Part shown: positions 26,205-35,734 of the stretch, in pieces
Layout of the letters: the number at the start of each line of letters is the position of its first letter
Numbering within the stretch: position 1 is the stretch's first letter
NCBI GenBank assembly: GCA_964431035.1
Contig: CAYSIF010000009.1
Span: 1-46,878 of the forward strand
Source: Methanobrevibacter_A sp964431035
Lineage (GTDB): Archaea > Methanobacteriota > Methanobacteria > Methanobacteriales > Methanobacteriaceae
Length of the DNA stretch: 46,878 nt
Direction of reading: 5' to 3'
Translations under genes and position numbers: made by a program
The notes under the pieces: model-generated
Database searches by the model: none
What the model saw: only the letters and a program-made list of their open reading frames with translations
Told to the model about the DNA's origin: nothing

Positions 26205-27002
26205 ATGAACAGTCCAGAAGTTTTAGAAATAAAAGAAGTAATAAAAGAAACTCCAACAATAAAAACATTCATCTTCAACTGGAAAAACGAAACACCAAAA
26301 CCAGGACAATTCCTAATGGTATGGAACTTCAAAGATGAAAAACCAATGAGCATATCACATATAAACACTAAAAAATCAACAATAGGCATATCCGTTAAAT
26401 CAATAGGACCATTTACAGAATCTCTACAAAATTTAAATGAAGGAGATCTCCTAGGATTAAGAGGACCATATGGTAACGGATTCAACTGCGATTTAAAAGG
26501 AAACATAATTGCAATAGGTGGAGGAGTTGGAATGGGTCCATTCATACCATTTACAGAAAAATGCCTAGAAAACAATGTTAACATAGATGTAATCTCAGCA
26601 GCAACCACAAAAGACGAACTACTATTCGTTGAAGAATTACAAAACATTGGAGCAGAAGTATACACATGCACAGATGATGGAACCTGCGGATTTAAAGGAT
26701 TCGCAACCAACCGCCTAACAGACTTACTTAAAGAAAAAACATATGATTCCGCAGCAATATGTGGTCCAGAAGTAATGATGAAACCAATATTTGAAATATT
26801 AAAAGAAAACAACATACCTGGACAATATGATATTGGAAGATACATGAAATGCGCAATAGGAATATGTGGACAATGCTGCGTAGATAATACTGGATGGAGA
26901 GTCTGTAAAGACGGACCAATATTCTCACAAGAACAACTAGAACAAATAAAAGAATTCGGAATATACCAACGCAAAGCATCAGGAATCAAACAATATTTCT
27001 AA
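26205..27002 (+). CDS. pyrK: Dihydroorotate dehydrogenase electron transfer subunit
   Basis: This 265-residue protein has a ferredoxin reductase-like fold. PMSISH near residue 47 is the FAD-binding RxYS-like region, LLGLRGPYGNGF and IAIGGGVGMGPF are flavin and nucleotide sites, and near the C-terminus CAIGICGQCCVDNTG plus VCKDGP supply four cysteines for a [2Fe-2S] cluster. It passes electrons from PyrD. GAGGAGTAAAA overlaps the pyrD end and acts as ribosome-binding site. Confidence 0.93.
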   Translation: MNSPEVLEIKEVIKETPTIKTFIFNWKNETPKPGQFLMVWNFKDEKPMSISHINTKKSTIGISVKSIGPFTESLQNLNEGDLLGLRGPYGNGFNCDLKGNIIAIGGGVGMGPFIPFTEKCLENNVNIDVISAATTKDELLFVEELQNIGAEVYTCTDDGTCGFKGFATNRLTDLLKEKTYDSAAICGPEVMMKPIFEILKENNIPGQYDIGRYMKCAIGICGQCCVDNTGWRVCKDGPIFSQEQLEQIKEFGIYQRKASGIKQYF

Positions 27003-27030
27003 AAAAAAATTTAAACTGCAGGTTTATAAA

Positions 27031-28071
27031 TTGAATACAGAACACATAAAAAAAATCGCAATACCCATATTAATACTAATACTACTAATAGGATTATCAT
27101 TCGGAATCATAACACCCGTAATAGACATGATACTATTAGGAGCAATATTCTCATATGGATTAAAACCAGTATCTAAAAAAATAGAAACAAAAATAAAATT
27201 CAAATCCATAAGTGTCATAATAGCCATAATAATAGTCCTAATACCCTTAATACTATTAATAGCATATATCCTATTCCAAACAGCAGAATTCGCATTACAA
27301 TTTATAAATAACACTGCAGTCAATATGGACAAAAACCAACTACTATTATTCCTAAATCAAAACCTTCCAACACAATACCACTCATACACAGATACAATAA
27401 TAACAGAATTCTATACAATACTCTCCAGCATACTAAAAGGAATATTAAACTACATATTTAACCTAATAAAAAGCATACCATATATCTCACTAGAATTATT
27501 CGTATTATTCTTCTCAACATACTACTTCACCAAAGATGGTGCTAGACTATGGGAATATGTTGAAACATTCACACCAGACGATAAAAAAGACTTTTTTAAT
27601 GAATTATATTTCCAAATAGACAATGTACTTAAAAGCATATTCTTCGGACACTTCTTAACAGCAGTAATACTTGGAATAATAGCAGGTATAGGATACTTTA
27701 TACTAGGATATCCATATGGAATATTCCTTGGAATATTAACAGGAATACTACAATTAATACCAATATTTGGCCCATGGCCAATTTACACAATACTATTCGT
27801 ATGGGACATATTCACAGGAAATTATATACGAGCAATAATCGTATTATTATTCGGATTCTTCCTAAGCTTATCTGATATGTACATACGACCTGCATTATCA
27901 AGTAAATATGCAGATATACATCCATTAATATTATTTTTAGGATTTGTTTCAGGACCATTAGTTTTTGGTATTGTAGGATTCATTATAGGTCCATTATTAT
28001 TAGGAATAACCTATGCAGTAATCAAATCATATAAAATAAATATAGAAAAGAAAAAAGAACAAAAGGAATAA
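27031..28071 (+). CDS. AI-2E family (PerM-like) transporter
   Basis: This 346-residue polytopic protein has about eight membrane helices. It carries the AI-2E/UPF0118 family features: SYGLKPVSKKIE after the second helix, a long extramembrane middle, YYFTKDGARLWEYVE, GHFLTAVILGIIAGIGYF and PIFGPWPIY, and DMYIRPALSSKYADIHPLI near the end. Family members export small molecules or ions; the substrate is unknown. The start is TTG at 27031, with AGGTT about 8 bases upstream; no better codon is available. It follows pyrK by 28 bp. Confidence 0.82.
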   Translation: MNTEHIKKIAIPILILILLIGLSFGIITPVIDMILLGAIFSYGLKPVSKKIETKIKFKSISVIIAIIIVLIPLILLIAYILFQTAEFALQFINNTAVNMDKNQLLLFLNQNLPTQYHSYTDTIITEFYTILSSILKGILNYIFNLIKSIPYISLELFVLFFSTYYFTKDGARLWEYVETFTPDDKKDFFNELYFQIDNVLKSIFFGHFLTAVILGIIAGIGYFILGYPYGIFLGILTGILQLIPIFGPWPIYTILFVWDIFTGNYIRAIIVLLFGFFLSLSDMYIRPALSSKYADIHPLILFLGFVSGPLVFGIVGFIIGPLLLGITYAVIKSYKINIEKKKEQKE

Positions 28072-28097
28072 AAGAAGATTAAAGGTGTTATTTTTTT

Positions 28098-29912
28098 ATG
28101 GTAACTATGAAAATGATAATAACAGATATTGATTATATAACAAAGGACGAAACACCAGTAATAAGAATACTAGGTAAAACAAAAAATGGTGAACATATAA
28201 TAGCACTAGATGAAACATTCGAACCATATTTCTATGTATTACCAAAAAATGACATTGAAGCATGTATAAACGAAATTAAAGAAGAAGTGGAACCAGTAAA
28301 TATTGAAACACAAGTTAAAAAAGATTATCAAATAGAAAAAGAATTCATAAAATTAACCTTCAAACATCCGCAAGAAGTTCCAAAAAATAGAAACACTATA
28401 TTGGAATTAGATTCAGTAAAAGAAATAAGAGAACATGATATACCATTTTATAGAAGATATTTAATTGATAATAATATATTTCCAATGACAGAAGTTGAAA
28501 TAGAAGGTGAATTATTAGACTCGTATGAATCTATAGAATCAACGAATGACAAGTTAAAAATATTAAAATTAGATAAAATACCTACTGTTGTAGATAATAA
28601 TCCTCAAAATTATAGTATATTGAGTTTTGATTTAGAAGTTTATAATCCTCATGGGATGCCTGATTCAAATGAGGATGAAATTATTATGATTGGTGTTGCA
28701 AGTAACACGGGTATTGAAAAAGTTATAAGTACTAAAGGTGAGGATTTAGATTTTGTGGAAACTGTTGCATCTGAGAAAGAAATGATTGAAACTTTTGTAA
28801 ATATTATTAAAGAGAATAATTTTGATATTATTGTTGGTTATAATTCTGATAATTTTGATTTTCCTTATCTTAAAGATCGTGCTAAGATTTTGGGGGTTGA
28901 TTTAAATCTTGGTATGGATGGTTCTGGACTTAAATTTATTAAACGTGGTTATGCTAATGCTGCTAGTTTGAAAGGTTTATTGCATATTGATTTGTATCTT
29001 GTTATGCGTCGTTATATGAATTTGGATAGGTATACTTTAGAGAGGGTTTATCTTGAATTGTTTGGTGAGGAGAAGATTGATGTTCCAGGTGATCAGATTT
29101 ATAAGTATTGGGATAGTGATAGTGATGAGTTGGATACTTTGTTTGATTATTCTTTAGATGATGTTGTTTCTACTCTTAAGATTGCTGAGCAGACTTTGCC
29201 TATTAATTTGGAGCTTACTCATGTTGTTGGTCAACCTTTTTTTGATATAACTCGTATGTCTACTGGTCAGCAGGCTGAGTGGTATTTGGTTCGTAAAGCT
29301 TTTGAGTATAATGAGGTTATTCCGAATAAGCCTTCTGGTAGTGATTTTAAGAATCGTGTTCATGATAGTAATTCTGGGGGTTATGTTAAGCAACCTGAGG
29401 TTGGTTTGCATGAGAATCTTGTTCAGTTTGATTTTCGTAGTCTGTATCCTAGTCTTATAATTAGTAAGAATATTTCTCCTGATGTTTTGTATAGTGGTGG
29501 TGTGAGTTTGGATAATTTGGATGATTTTGAGGATGTTGATGAGGATGATTTTTATGTTTCTCCTGAGCATCATTATATGTTTAAGAAGGAGCCTTTAGGT
29601 TTTATTCCTTCTGTTATTGGTAATGTTTTGAATGAGCGTATTCGTATTAAGAATAAGATGAAGCGTAGTGTTGATTCTACTGAGAGGATGATGTTGGATG
29701 TTCAGCAGCAGGCTTTGAAGCGTTTGTGTAATACTATGTATGGTGTTTATGGTTATTCTCGTTTTAGATGGTATTCTTTTGAGTGTGCTCAGGCTATTAC
29801 TGCTTGGGGTAGGGAGAATATTATGGAAGCGATGGATGAGGCTAAGAAGTTTGGTTTTAGACCGATTTATGCAGATACTGATGGTTTTTATTGTGAGTAT
29901 TCTGGTAAGTAA
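28098..29912 (+). CDS. polB1: DNA polymerase B, large subunit (PolB1 of a split polymerase)
   Basis: This 604-residue protein has the 3'-5' exonuclease motifs FDLEVY (Exo I), NSDNFDFPYL (Exo II) and YSLDDV (Exo III), then polymerase motifs A (FDFRSLYPSLI), B (KRLCNTMYGVYG) and C (YADTDG). It ends 8 residues after motif C, so the thumb is missing. In Methanothermobacter PolB is encoded as a 68-kDa and a 25-kDa subunit, so this is the normal large subunit and not a truncated gene; the small subunit must lie elsewhere. Codon choice shifts sharply near 28600 from A-rich to G/T-rich. A T-run follows the stop. Confidence 0.93.
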   Translation: MVTMKMIITDIDYITKDETPVIRILGKTKNGEHIIALDETFEPYFYVLPKNDIEACINEIKEEVEPVNIETQVKKDYQIEKEFIKLTFKHPQEVPKNRNTILELDSVKEIREHDIPFYRRYLIDNNIFPMTEVEIEGELLDSYESIESTNDKLKILKLDKIPTVVDNNPQNYSILSFDLEVYNPHGMPDSNEDEIIMIGVASNTGIEKVISTKGEDLDFVETVASEKEMIETFVNIIKENNFDIIVGYNSDNFDFPYLKDRAKILGVDLNLGMDGSGLKFIKRGYANAASLKGLLHIDLYLVMRRYMNLDRYTLERVYLELFGEEKIDVPGDQIYKYWDSDSDELDTLFDYSLDDVVSTLKIAEQTLPINLELTHVVGQPFFDITRMSTGQQAEWYLVRKAFEYNEVIPNKPSGSDFKNRVHDSNSGGYVKQPEVGLHENLVQFDFRSLYPSLIISKNISPDVLYSGGVSLDNLDDFEDVDEDDFYVSPEHHYMFKKEPLGFIPSVIGNVLNERIRIKNKMKRSVDSTERMMLDVQQQALKRLCNTMYGVYGYSRFRWYSFECAQAITAWGRENIMEAMDEAKKFGFRPIYADTDGFYCEYSGK

Positions 29913-29935
29913 TTTTTTTTATTTTTCATTATGGT
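29913..29935 (+). terminator. Oligo-T tract after polB1
   Basis: The stop codon TAA at 29910-29912 is followed at once by TTTTTTTTTATTTTTC, a typical archaeal U-tract terminator for the rightward pyrD-polB1 run. A convergent gene ends 200 bp away at 30114. Confidence 0.45.
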
Positions 29936-30113
29936 TGAAACATCAATTTAATTAAAAATATGCATAATATTTCATAAGATATTATATAAATTTATAATTT
30001 TAAAAAGAGACTTATTTAATATAATTAATTTTAAGTTTAAAAATTTAGTTAATAAAAAGAAGCATGTACATTAACATATAACATTATAAAAAAAGAAGAA
30101 AAAAATAGAAAAA

Positions 30114-31136
30114 TTAAGCAGCATAACTACTTAAATCAATATCTAAATCCTTACAAATACTATCTAAAGTATCATAAAGAACAGGATCTAATTCCCAACC
30201 ATTCTCACTATTTTCAGCCATTTTAGCAACTTCAAGAGAACCAGGAATAACACCATTATCTTCGCGAACTTCATCTAAGAACTCATTAGTAATTTTATCA
30301 AAAGTATCTTTACCAACAAAAACCTCAGGATCAATTGCAATAAATAAATCTCCTTTAGTACAATTAACCTCATTATTAGCAGTTCCAGTTACTTTAGTTC
30401 CAACAGCAGCATTAACTAAAGATCCAGTTAAAATTTCAATTAAAAATGCAATACCATAACCTTTAAATCCACCAAATGGTAAAATAGAACCGTTAATACC
30501 TTCTGCAGGATTAGTAGTAGGTTTACCATCTTTATCTAATGCAACACCTTCAGGTATGGATTCACCTTTTCTTTCAGCTTCTAATAATTTCCCTCTAGCA
30601 GAAACACTTGTAGCCATATCTAAAGCAATATAAGTATCATCATTAGGAATACCAACAGCAACAGGATTAGTTCCAATAATCGGAGTTTTACCACCAAATG
30701 GAGCAATTGCAGGTGCAGTATTAGCAATAACAAAACCAATACAACCTTCCTTAATAGCTAAATCAGAGTAATAACCAGTAACACCAAAGTGATTTCCATT
30801 ATGAGTTCCAACAGCACCAATACCAACTTTTTTAGCCTTTTCAATAGCTAATTTCATAGCCTCAGTAGCAGTGTACTGACCAAATAAACTGTTACCATTA
30901 ATTAAAGCAATAGCCTCAGTTTCTTTCTCAATAGTATAATCGCCTTTAAGATTAATATTACCATTTTTAATTCCAATAATATATTGTTTAAATCTTCCTA
31001 TACCATGTGATGTGAATCCTTTTAAATCAGCATCAACAGTAGCATTAGCAACAGATATAGCTTGATTCTCAGCTGCTCCTAACTTTAATAAAATCTCTTT
31101 AACTAATTCAAATTCTTTTTCTTCATTAAGTTTCAT
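30114..31136 (-). CDS. Malate/L-sulfolactate dehydrogenase family (ComC-like)
   Basis: About 340 residues of the LDH2/MDH2 family of NAD(P)-dependent 2-hydroxyacid dehydrogenases. Visible signatures are DLKGFTSHGIGRF (catalytic His region, about residue 40), HNGNHFGVTGYY, NTAPAIAPFGGKTPIIGTNP (nucleotide and substrate loop), LDMATSVSARGK and PFGGFKGYGIAFL. In methanogens the family includes L-sulfolactate dehydrogenase (coenzyme M, and methanopterin side chain) and malate dehydrogenase; sequence alone does not separate them. AAGGAG at 31151-31146 sets the start at ATG 31136; an upstream frame to 31169 would overlap purM. Confidence 0.85.
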   Translation of the reverse strand: MKLNEEKEFELVKEILLKLGAAENQAISVANATVDADLKGFTSHGIGRFKQYIIGIKNGNINLKGDYTIEKETEAIALINGNSLFGQYTATEAMKLAIEKAKKVGIGAVGTHNGNHFGVTGYYSDLAIKEGCIGFVIANTAPAIAPFGGKTPIIGTNPVAVGIPNDDTYIALDMATSVSARGKLLEAERKGESIPEGVALDKDGKPTTNPAEGINGSILPFGGFKGYGIAFLIEILTGSLVNAAVGTKVTGTANNEVNCTKGDLFIAIDPEVFVGKDTFDKITNEFLDEVREDNGVIPGSLEVAKMAENSENGWELDPVLYDTLDSICKDLDIDLSSYAA

Positions 31137-31158
31137 TATTTTTTTCTCCTTCAAAATT

Positions 31159-32178
31159 TTAATATTCAATAACAGTGTCAGTATAAGTTTTAATTGTAAT
31201 TTTATCCTCAGATATTACCTCACCAATAATTTGAGCTTCAATATCCTCAGAAATAGTATTTATAATATCTTCAGCCTCTTCTTTACTAACTATAATAACA
31301 AAACCTATCCCCATATTAAATACTTTATACATTTCTTTAAGAGATACATCTTGTTCTTTAATTAACTTAAATATTTCTTGAGGCTCAGGTAAATTATTAA
31401 TATCAAATCCAATACCTTTTTTAAGTCTCTGTAAGTTTGTGAATCCTCCACCTGTAATATGTGCAAGACCATGTATATCAAAATCTTCTTTAAGTAATTT
31501 TACAATTGGCTTAACATATAATTGGGTTGGTTTTAAAAGTTCTTCCCCAATTGTACTATCAGTATTAGGTACTTTATCATTAATATCTAATCCAGCATCT
31601 TCAAATAATGCACGTCTAGCTAAACTTAAACCATTACTATGTATACCAGTACTTCTTAATCCAATAAGTGCATCACCGACTTCAATATCTTCTCCAGTTA
31701 TTATCTTATCAGTATCAACTAATCCAATACCTGTGCCTGCTAAATCAAAGTCTTCAATAATTTCTGGTAAGGATGCTGTTTCTCCACCAATAATGGATAT
31801 ATTTGATTCTTCAGCTCCTTTAACTAAACCATCAGCTATTTCACCAGCTCTTTCAGGGTCTGGATTTTCAACAGCTAAATAATCAACTAATGCTATTGGT
31901 TCTGCACCAACACATAAAATGTCATTAACAACCATAGCTATACAATCTATACCTACGGTGTCGTATTTATTCATCATTTTAGAAACTAATATTTTACTAC
32001 CAACACCATCAGTACTCATAGCAATAGCTTTATCTCCTAAACGAACTAAAGCTGCAAAATGACCACTATCCGTTATAATATCTCTTAGGTTTAATGTTGG
32101 TTTTAATTTAGATGCCAATACTTTAACAGTTTCTGCTTCTAAATCAATATCTACACCGGATTCAGAATATGTAACCAA
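31159..32178 (-). CDS. purM: Phosphoribosylformylglycinamidine cyclo-ligase (AIR synthetase)
   Basis: This 339-residue protein begins VTYSESGVDIDLEAE, the PurM N-terminal tag. ALVRLGDKAIAMSTDGVGSK is the ATP-binding glycine loop, followed by GIDCIAMVVNDILCVGAEP, IIGGETASLPEI and AHITGGGFTNLQRL. It makes aminoimidazole ribonucleotide in purine synthesis. The start is TTG at 32178, with AGGTGAA five bases upstream. The hydroxyacid dehydrogenase gene follows after 22 bp. Confidence 0.93.
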   Translation of the reverse strand: MVTYSESGVDIDLEAETVKVLASKLKPTLNLRDIITDSGHFAALVRLGDKAIAMSTDGVGSKILVSKMMNKYDTVGIDCIAMVVNDILCVGAEPIALVDYLAVENPDPERAGEIADGLVKGAEESNISIIGGETASLPEIIEDFDLAGTGIGLVDTDKIITGEDIEVGDALIGLRSTGIHSNGLSLARRALFEDAGLDINDKVPNTDSTIGEELLKPTQLYVKPIVKLLKEDFDIHGLAHITGGGFTNLQRLKKGIGFDINNLPEPQEIFKLIKEQDVSLKEMYKVFNMGIGFVIIVSKEEAEDIINTISEDIEAQIIGEVISEDKITIKTYTDTVIEY

Positions 32179-32274
32179 TTTTATTCACCTTTTTTCTTAT
32201 TAGAATATTTATCTTTTTTTTAATTTTTTTATATTATAATTTAAATTATGATAATTCATAATACTTTAATTTAC

Positions 32275-34185
32275 TTATTGTAGTCTTGTTGTTTCAAGAT
32301 TAAGTGGTGTTTTAGTTTCAACCTTATATGACCTATGAACACTACTTGCAAGATCAACAGTTTTATGAGCATCTCCGTGACACATAATAATTTTATCTGG
32401 TCTTGGATGTATTCTTTTAGCGAATTCCATTAATTGACGTCTGTTAGAGTGTCCACTGAAACCTTCAATGGTTTTAACTTCAAGTCTAACTTTGTAAACT
32501 TTAGTTTTACCTTCATCATTTTCTAATGGTATTTCTTTAACTCCTCTTTGTATTCTTCTACCAAGAGAACCTTCAGATTGATATCCAACAAAGACAATGG
32601 TATTTCTTTCATCTTCACATAACCATTTAAAGTATTGTACACTGTTTCCTCCAGTTAACATTCCACTGGTTGAAAGTATAATTGCTGGTTCTCCTTCAAC
32701 AATGTCTTTTCTTTCATTAATATTTTGTACTTTAATGAATTGATCAGAAACAAATGGGTTTCTTCCCATATGGAATATTTGATCTCTTAAATCTTTACTT
32801 AATTGTTCTGGTCTTGCAGTGTGTATTGCAGTTGCTTCCCAAATCATACCATCAATGTATATTGGTACTTCTTCAATCATGTTGTGACGCATATATTCTT
32901 CTAATACAATCATTAATTCTTGTGCTCTTCCTACAGCAAATACTGGTACTAATACTTTTCCACCACGTTTTAATGTTTTGTATATGGTTTTCATTAGTTC
33001 TTTTTCTGCATTATTACGGGATGGTTGAACATCGTCACGACCACCATATGTACTTTCCATTATTAATGATTCTACTCTTGGGAATTTTGTTGATGCAGGT
33101 TCTAATAGTCTACTTCTTTCAAATTTAAAATCTCCAGTATATACCATATTGTGTGATCCATCACCGATATGTAAGTGGCTCATTGCAGATCCTAGAATAT
33201 GTCCTGCATTGTGGAATGTTAGTTTTATATCTGAGGCTATGTCTGTAACTTCACCATAGTCTAAACAGATTGTGTGTTTTATTTCTTTTTGAACGTGTTT
33301 AATATTAAAAGGTAGAGGATTATCTTCTCTGTGAGCAATATCTAAGTGATCTCTCTGTAGAAGGGTCATTAAGTCTCTTGTTGGTGTAGTACAGTAAACT
33401 GGTCCTTCATAACCATAATGGTAGAGATAAGGTAAGAATCCACAGTGGTCTAAATGTGCGTGAGATATGATAACTGCATCTAAATCTTGAATTGAGAATT
33501 CTGGAACATTTAAAAATGGGAATGCTGTTTTTTCATCTGGTCCTGCAACATTAACACCACAATCTAATAATACTCTACTGTTAGGTGTTTGAAGTAGCAT
33601 ACATGATCTTCCTACTTCTTTAAAACCACCCATACTTGTTAAACGTGTCCAATCATTATCATATTTATTAGTGTCATGTATTCTTGAACCTAAATCAGTT
33701 AAGAATTTTTTTCTTTCTTTACTACTATGCATTATTGTGTTACGAACTCTACCAATAATTTCAGATTTAATTGGTGGTGTTCTTAAAATCTTAGGAGCCC
33801 AACCAGTTTTTCTAACAATATCTCTACTAGTAACACCATATTTACCAATAACAAGTCCTGGTTTTTGAGCTTCAATTATTGCTTCATTAGTAACATCATC
33901 AAATGCAATATTAGTTATATGTGCATCATCTGGAACAATTTCTTCAATAGCTTTAATTGTAGCTTCAGGATCCATTAATACACTTTTATCAGAACGAATA
34001 ATCATTCTTTTACGTAAATCTTTAGCTAAGTTTCTAACTAAATCCCCATTATCAGTTATTATTTCAGGATTTTTGGTGTAAATAACAACTTGAGGACCTT
34101 CAAATTCAATTTTTGCTAATTGTACCTTTTTAGGTAATCTTTCAGTTATTATTTTTTTAATTTCTTCTAAAGTTTCTGAAGACAT
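32275..34185 (-). CDS. fttA: aCPSF1/FttA, KH-domain beta-CASP ribonuclease and transcription termination factor
   Basis: About 636 residues. Two N-terminal KH-type domains (residues 1-145; LVIGKYGVTSRDIVRKTG carries a GxxG-like loop) precede a metallo-beta-lactamase domain with HAHLDHCGFLP, ESTYGGRDD, and a beta-CASP domain ending STSGMLTGG, GFSGHSNRRQL and MCHGDAHK. All zinc ligands of an active nuclease are present. aCPSF1 is the archaeal homologue of eukaryotic CPSF73 and ends transcription genome-wide by cutting at U-rich 3' ends. AGGAGAAGAT at 34200-34191 fixes the start at ATG 34185; the frame open to 34281 is leader. The closest Methanothermobacter homologue I know is MTH1203. Confidence 0.93.
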   Translation of the reverse strand: MSSETLEEIKKIITERLPKKVQLAKIEFEGPQVVIYTKNPEIITDNGDLVRNLAKDLRKRMIIRSDKSVLMDPEATIKAIEEIVPDDAHITNIAFDDVTNEAIIEAQKPGLVIGKYGVTSRDIVRKTGWAPKILRTPPIKSEIIGRVRNTIMHSSKERKKFLTDLGSRIHDTNKYDNDWTRLTSMGGFKEVGRSCMLLQTPNSRVLLDCGVNVAGPDEKTAFPFLNVPEFSIQDLDAVIISHAHLDHCGFLPYLYHYGYEGPVYCTTPTRDLMTLLQRDHLDIAHREDNPLPFNIKHVQKEIKHTICLDYGEVTDIASDIKLTFHNAGHILGSAMSHLHIGDGSHNMVYTGDFKFERSRLLEPASTKFPRVESLIMESTYGGRDDVQPSRNNAEKELMKTIYKTLKRGGKVLVPVFAVGRAQELMIVLEEYMRHNMIEEVPIYIDGMIWEATAIHTARPEQLSKDLRDQIFHMGRNPFVSDQFIKVQNINERKDIVEGEPAIILSTSGMLTGGNSVQYFKWLCEDERNTIVFVGYQSEGSLGRRIQRGVKEIPLENDEGKTKVYKVRLEVKTIEGFSGHSNRRQLMEFAKRIHPRPDKIIMCHGDAHKTVDLASSVHRSYKVETKTPLNLETTRLQ

Positions 34186-34615
34186 ATAAAATCTTCTCCT
34201 TTTAATTTTCAATCCATTTTGTTTTGTTTTTAAATAAAAGTTTTTTTTTAATATAATATTCCTGTAAAAAAAATAAAGCACGTCAATTTACAAGGAATTT
34301 AAAAAAATAAAATAAAAAAATCATATTTCTTTTAATTTTATTAATCAAGCTTTTAATAAAAAAATTAGTGTATAAAAAAGATAGAATTTAAATGGTGAAA
34401 AAAAAGTTTTTTTTGATTATTTTTTCCATTCTACATTTTTTTTTACTCATAAAAAAAGTATCGTGTTATTTTATCACTTAATTTTTTTTTATTTTATTTT
34501 TTTTTAAAAGTTTAATAAAAAAATCATAAAACATTTAATTTTAATTTAAATAATGGTTTTTTTATGATTTTTTTTATAGTTAAAAAATAATTAGAAGTTA
34601 AAAAAAAGACTAAAT
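34186..34615. other. AT-rich spacer between fttA and psmB
   Basis: 430 bp of mainly A and T, holding the fttA leader and the psmB 3' end. Several T-runs on the plus strand are poly-A on the coding strand, so they are not terminators for psmB. A 29-codon frame at 34392-34481 was rejected (see rejected list). Nothing else is recognised. Confidence 0.55.
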
Positions 34616-35233
34616 CTAGAATTTATCTAATACTTCCTCAACTTCTTCTTTTGTAAACATTTTGAAACCGTTTTTAGTAATAGTAGCAACTAAAAAACCG
34701 TTTCCAGAGTAAACATCTCTTTCAGTAGCAGATTTAATACTTCTTAATGCTAACTCAACTGCTTCATCAGTAGTAATATCTTCATGGAATCTATCTTCAA
34801 GAACACCATATGCAAAAGTTGATCCAGAACCAGTTGATATGAAAGTATCTTTAACTGCTCCACCTGCTGCATCTAATGAGTAAATACTTGCACCTTCGCT
34901 ATCAAAACCACCAATTAATATTTGAACATATGCTGGATTAGCACCTAATATATTGGAAGTAACAGTTGCAGCAGCATTAATGCTCATTTCTTCTCCATTT
35001 CTTAATTTATATAATGAAACTTCTGCACGCATGAGTTTCATTAAATTTTGTGCACCAGCTACAGAACCTGCAATTGTTGCACCAATATTATCATCAATTT
35101 TAAAGATTTTTTCAGCTACTTTGTGAGCTACAAGGTTACCCATACTAGCTCTTCTTTCACTTGCAAAAACTACACCATCACTGCAAGTGATACCAACAGT
35201 AGTTGTACCTTCTAATATTTTTTCATTACTCAT
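34616..35233 (-). CDS. psmB: Proteasome beta subunit
   Basis: This 205-residue protein has a 9-residue propeptide (MSNEKILEG) before the catalytic threonine at residue 10 (TTTVGITCSDGVVFASERRASMG). Lys in the RRASMGNLVAHKVAEKI region and GSVAGAQNL, GGFDSEGASIYSLDAAGG and GSGSTFAYGVLE fit archaeal 20S beta subunits. It forms the two inner rings of the proteolytic core. A second beta or the alpha gene is not in this window. Confidence 0.95.
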   Translation of the reverse strand: MSNEKILEGTTTVGITCSDGVVFASERRASMGNLVAHKVAEKIFKIDDNIGATIAGSVAGAQNLMKLMRAEVSLYKLRNGEEMSINAAATVTSNILGANPAYVQILIGGFDSEGASIYSLDAAGGAVKDTFISTGSGSTFAYGVLEDRFHEDITTDEAVELALRSIKSATERDVYSGNGFLVATITKNGFKMFTKEEVEEVLDKF

Positions 35234-35734
35234 AAGTAATCACATCGTAATAATATTAATTCATATTATTTTTATAATCTTATAATAAAGTTAAAATAAT
35301 TTTTATAAAAAAATTAATTGCTCCTAATTTCTTATTCAAATATAAAAAAATTTAATTTTTTTTTTAAAATTTAAACAATTCTTGATAAATTTTATCTAAA
35401 ATTATTAAAATCTTTCATAAAATTCTCATATTTTCAATTAATGTTTAATAGAGAAAATTTTTATAAAAAAATTACAATACTTGATTAATTTTTAGAAAAG
35501 ATATTCATTAACAATTTTTTTTATATTTAAATAAAAAAGAATTTTTTTTTAAACAAAAAATATGGAACAAAAAAATAAGTCTTAATTTATTTATTATTAT
35601 CAATATTAAAGTGAAAAAATACTAAAATAATAAATAAGTTCATATTTTTTTTATAATTATAATTATGTAACTATCTTAGTATTTAATGTTTTCTAAAAAT
35701 CCAAATAAAAATAATAATAGATGAGGAATAATAA
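35234..35734. other. AT-rich divergent spacer, nothing recognised beyond promoters
   Basis: A 501-bp region between psmB (leftward) and the methyltransferase gene (rightward). It is nearly all A and T with poly-A and poly-T runs. It must hold promoters for both sides, but the low complexity prevents a reliable box assignment. I see no reading frame, repeat or structured RNA in it. Confidence 0.6.

Noticed and set aside
28098..29912. PolB read as a truncated pseudogene
   Set aside because: All motifs are intact and the ending matches the known two-subunit PolB of Methanobacteriales.
34392..34481. 29-codon frame (MVKKKFFLIIFSILHFF...) resembling a signal peptide
   Set aside because: There is no ribosome-binding site and the hydrophobic run comes from poly-T sequence; chance is the simpler explanation.
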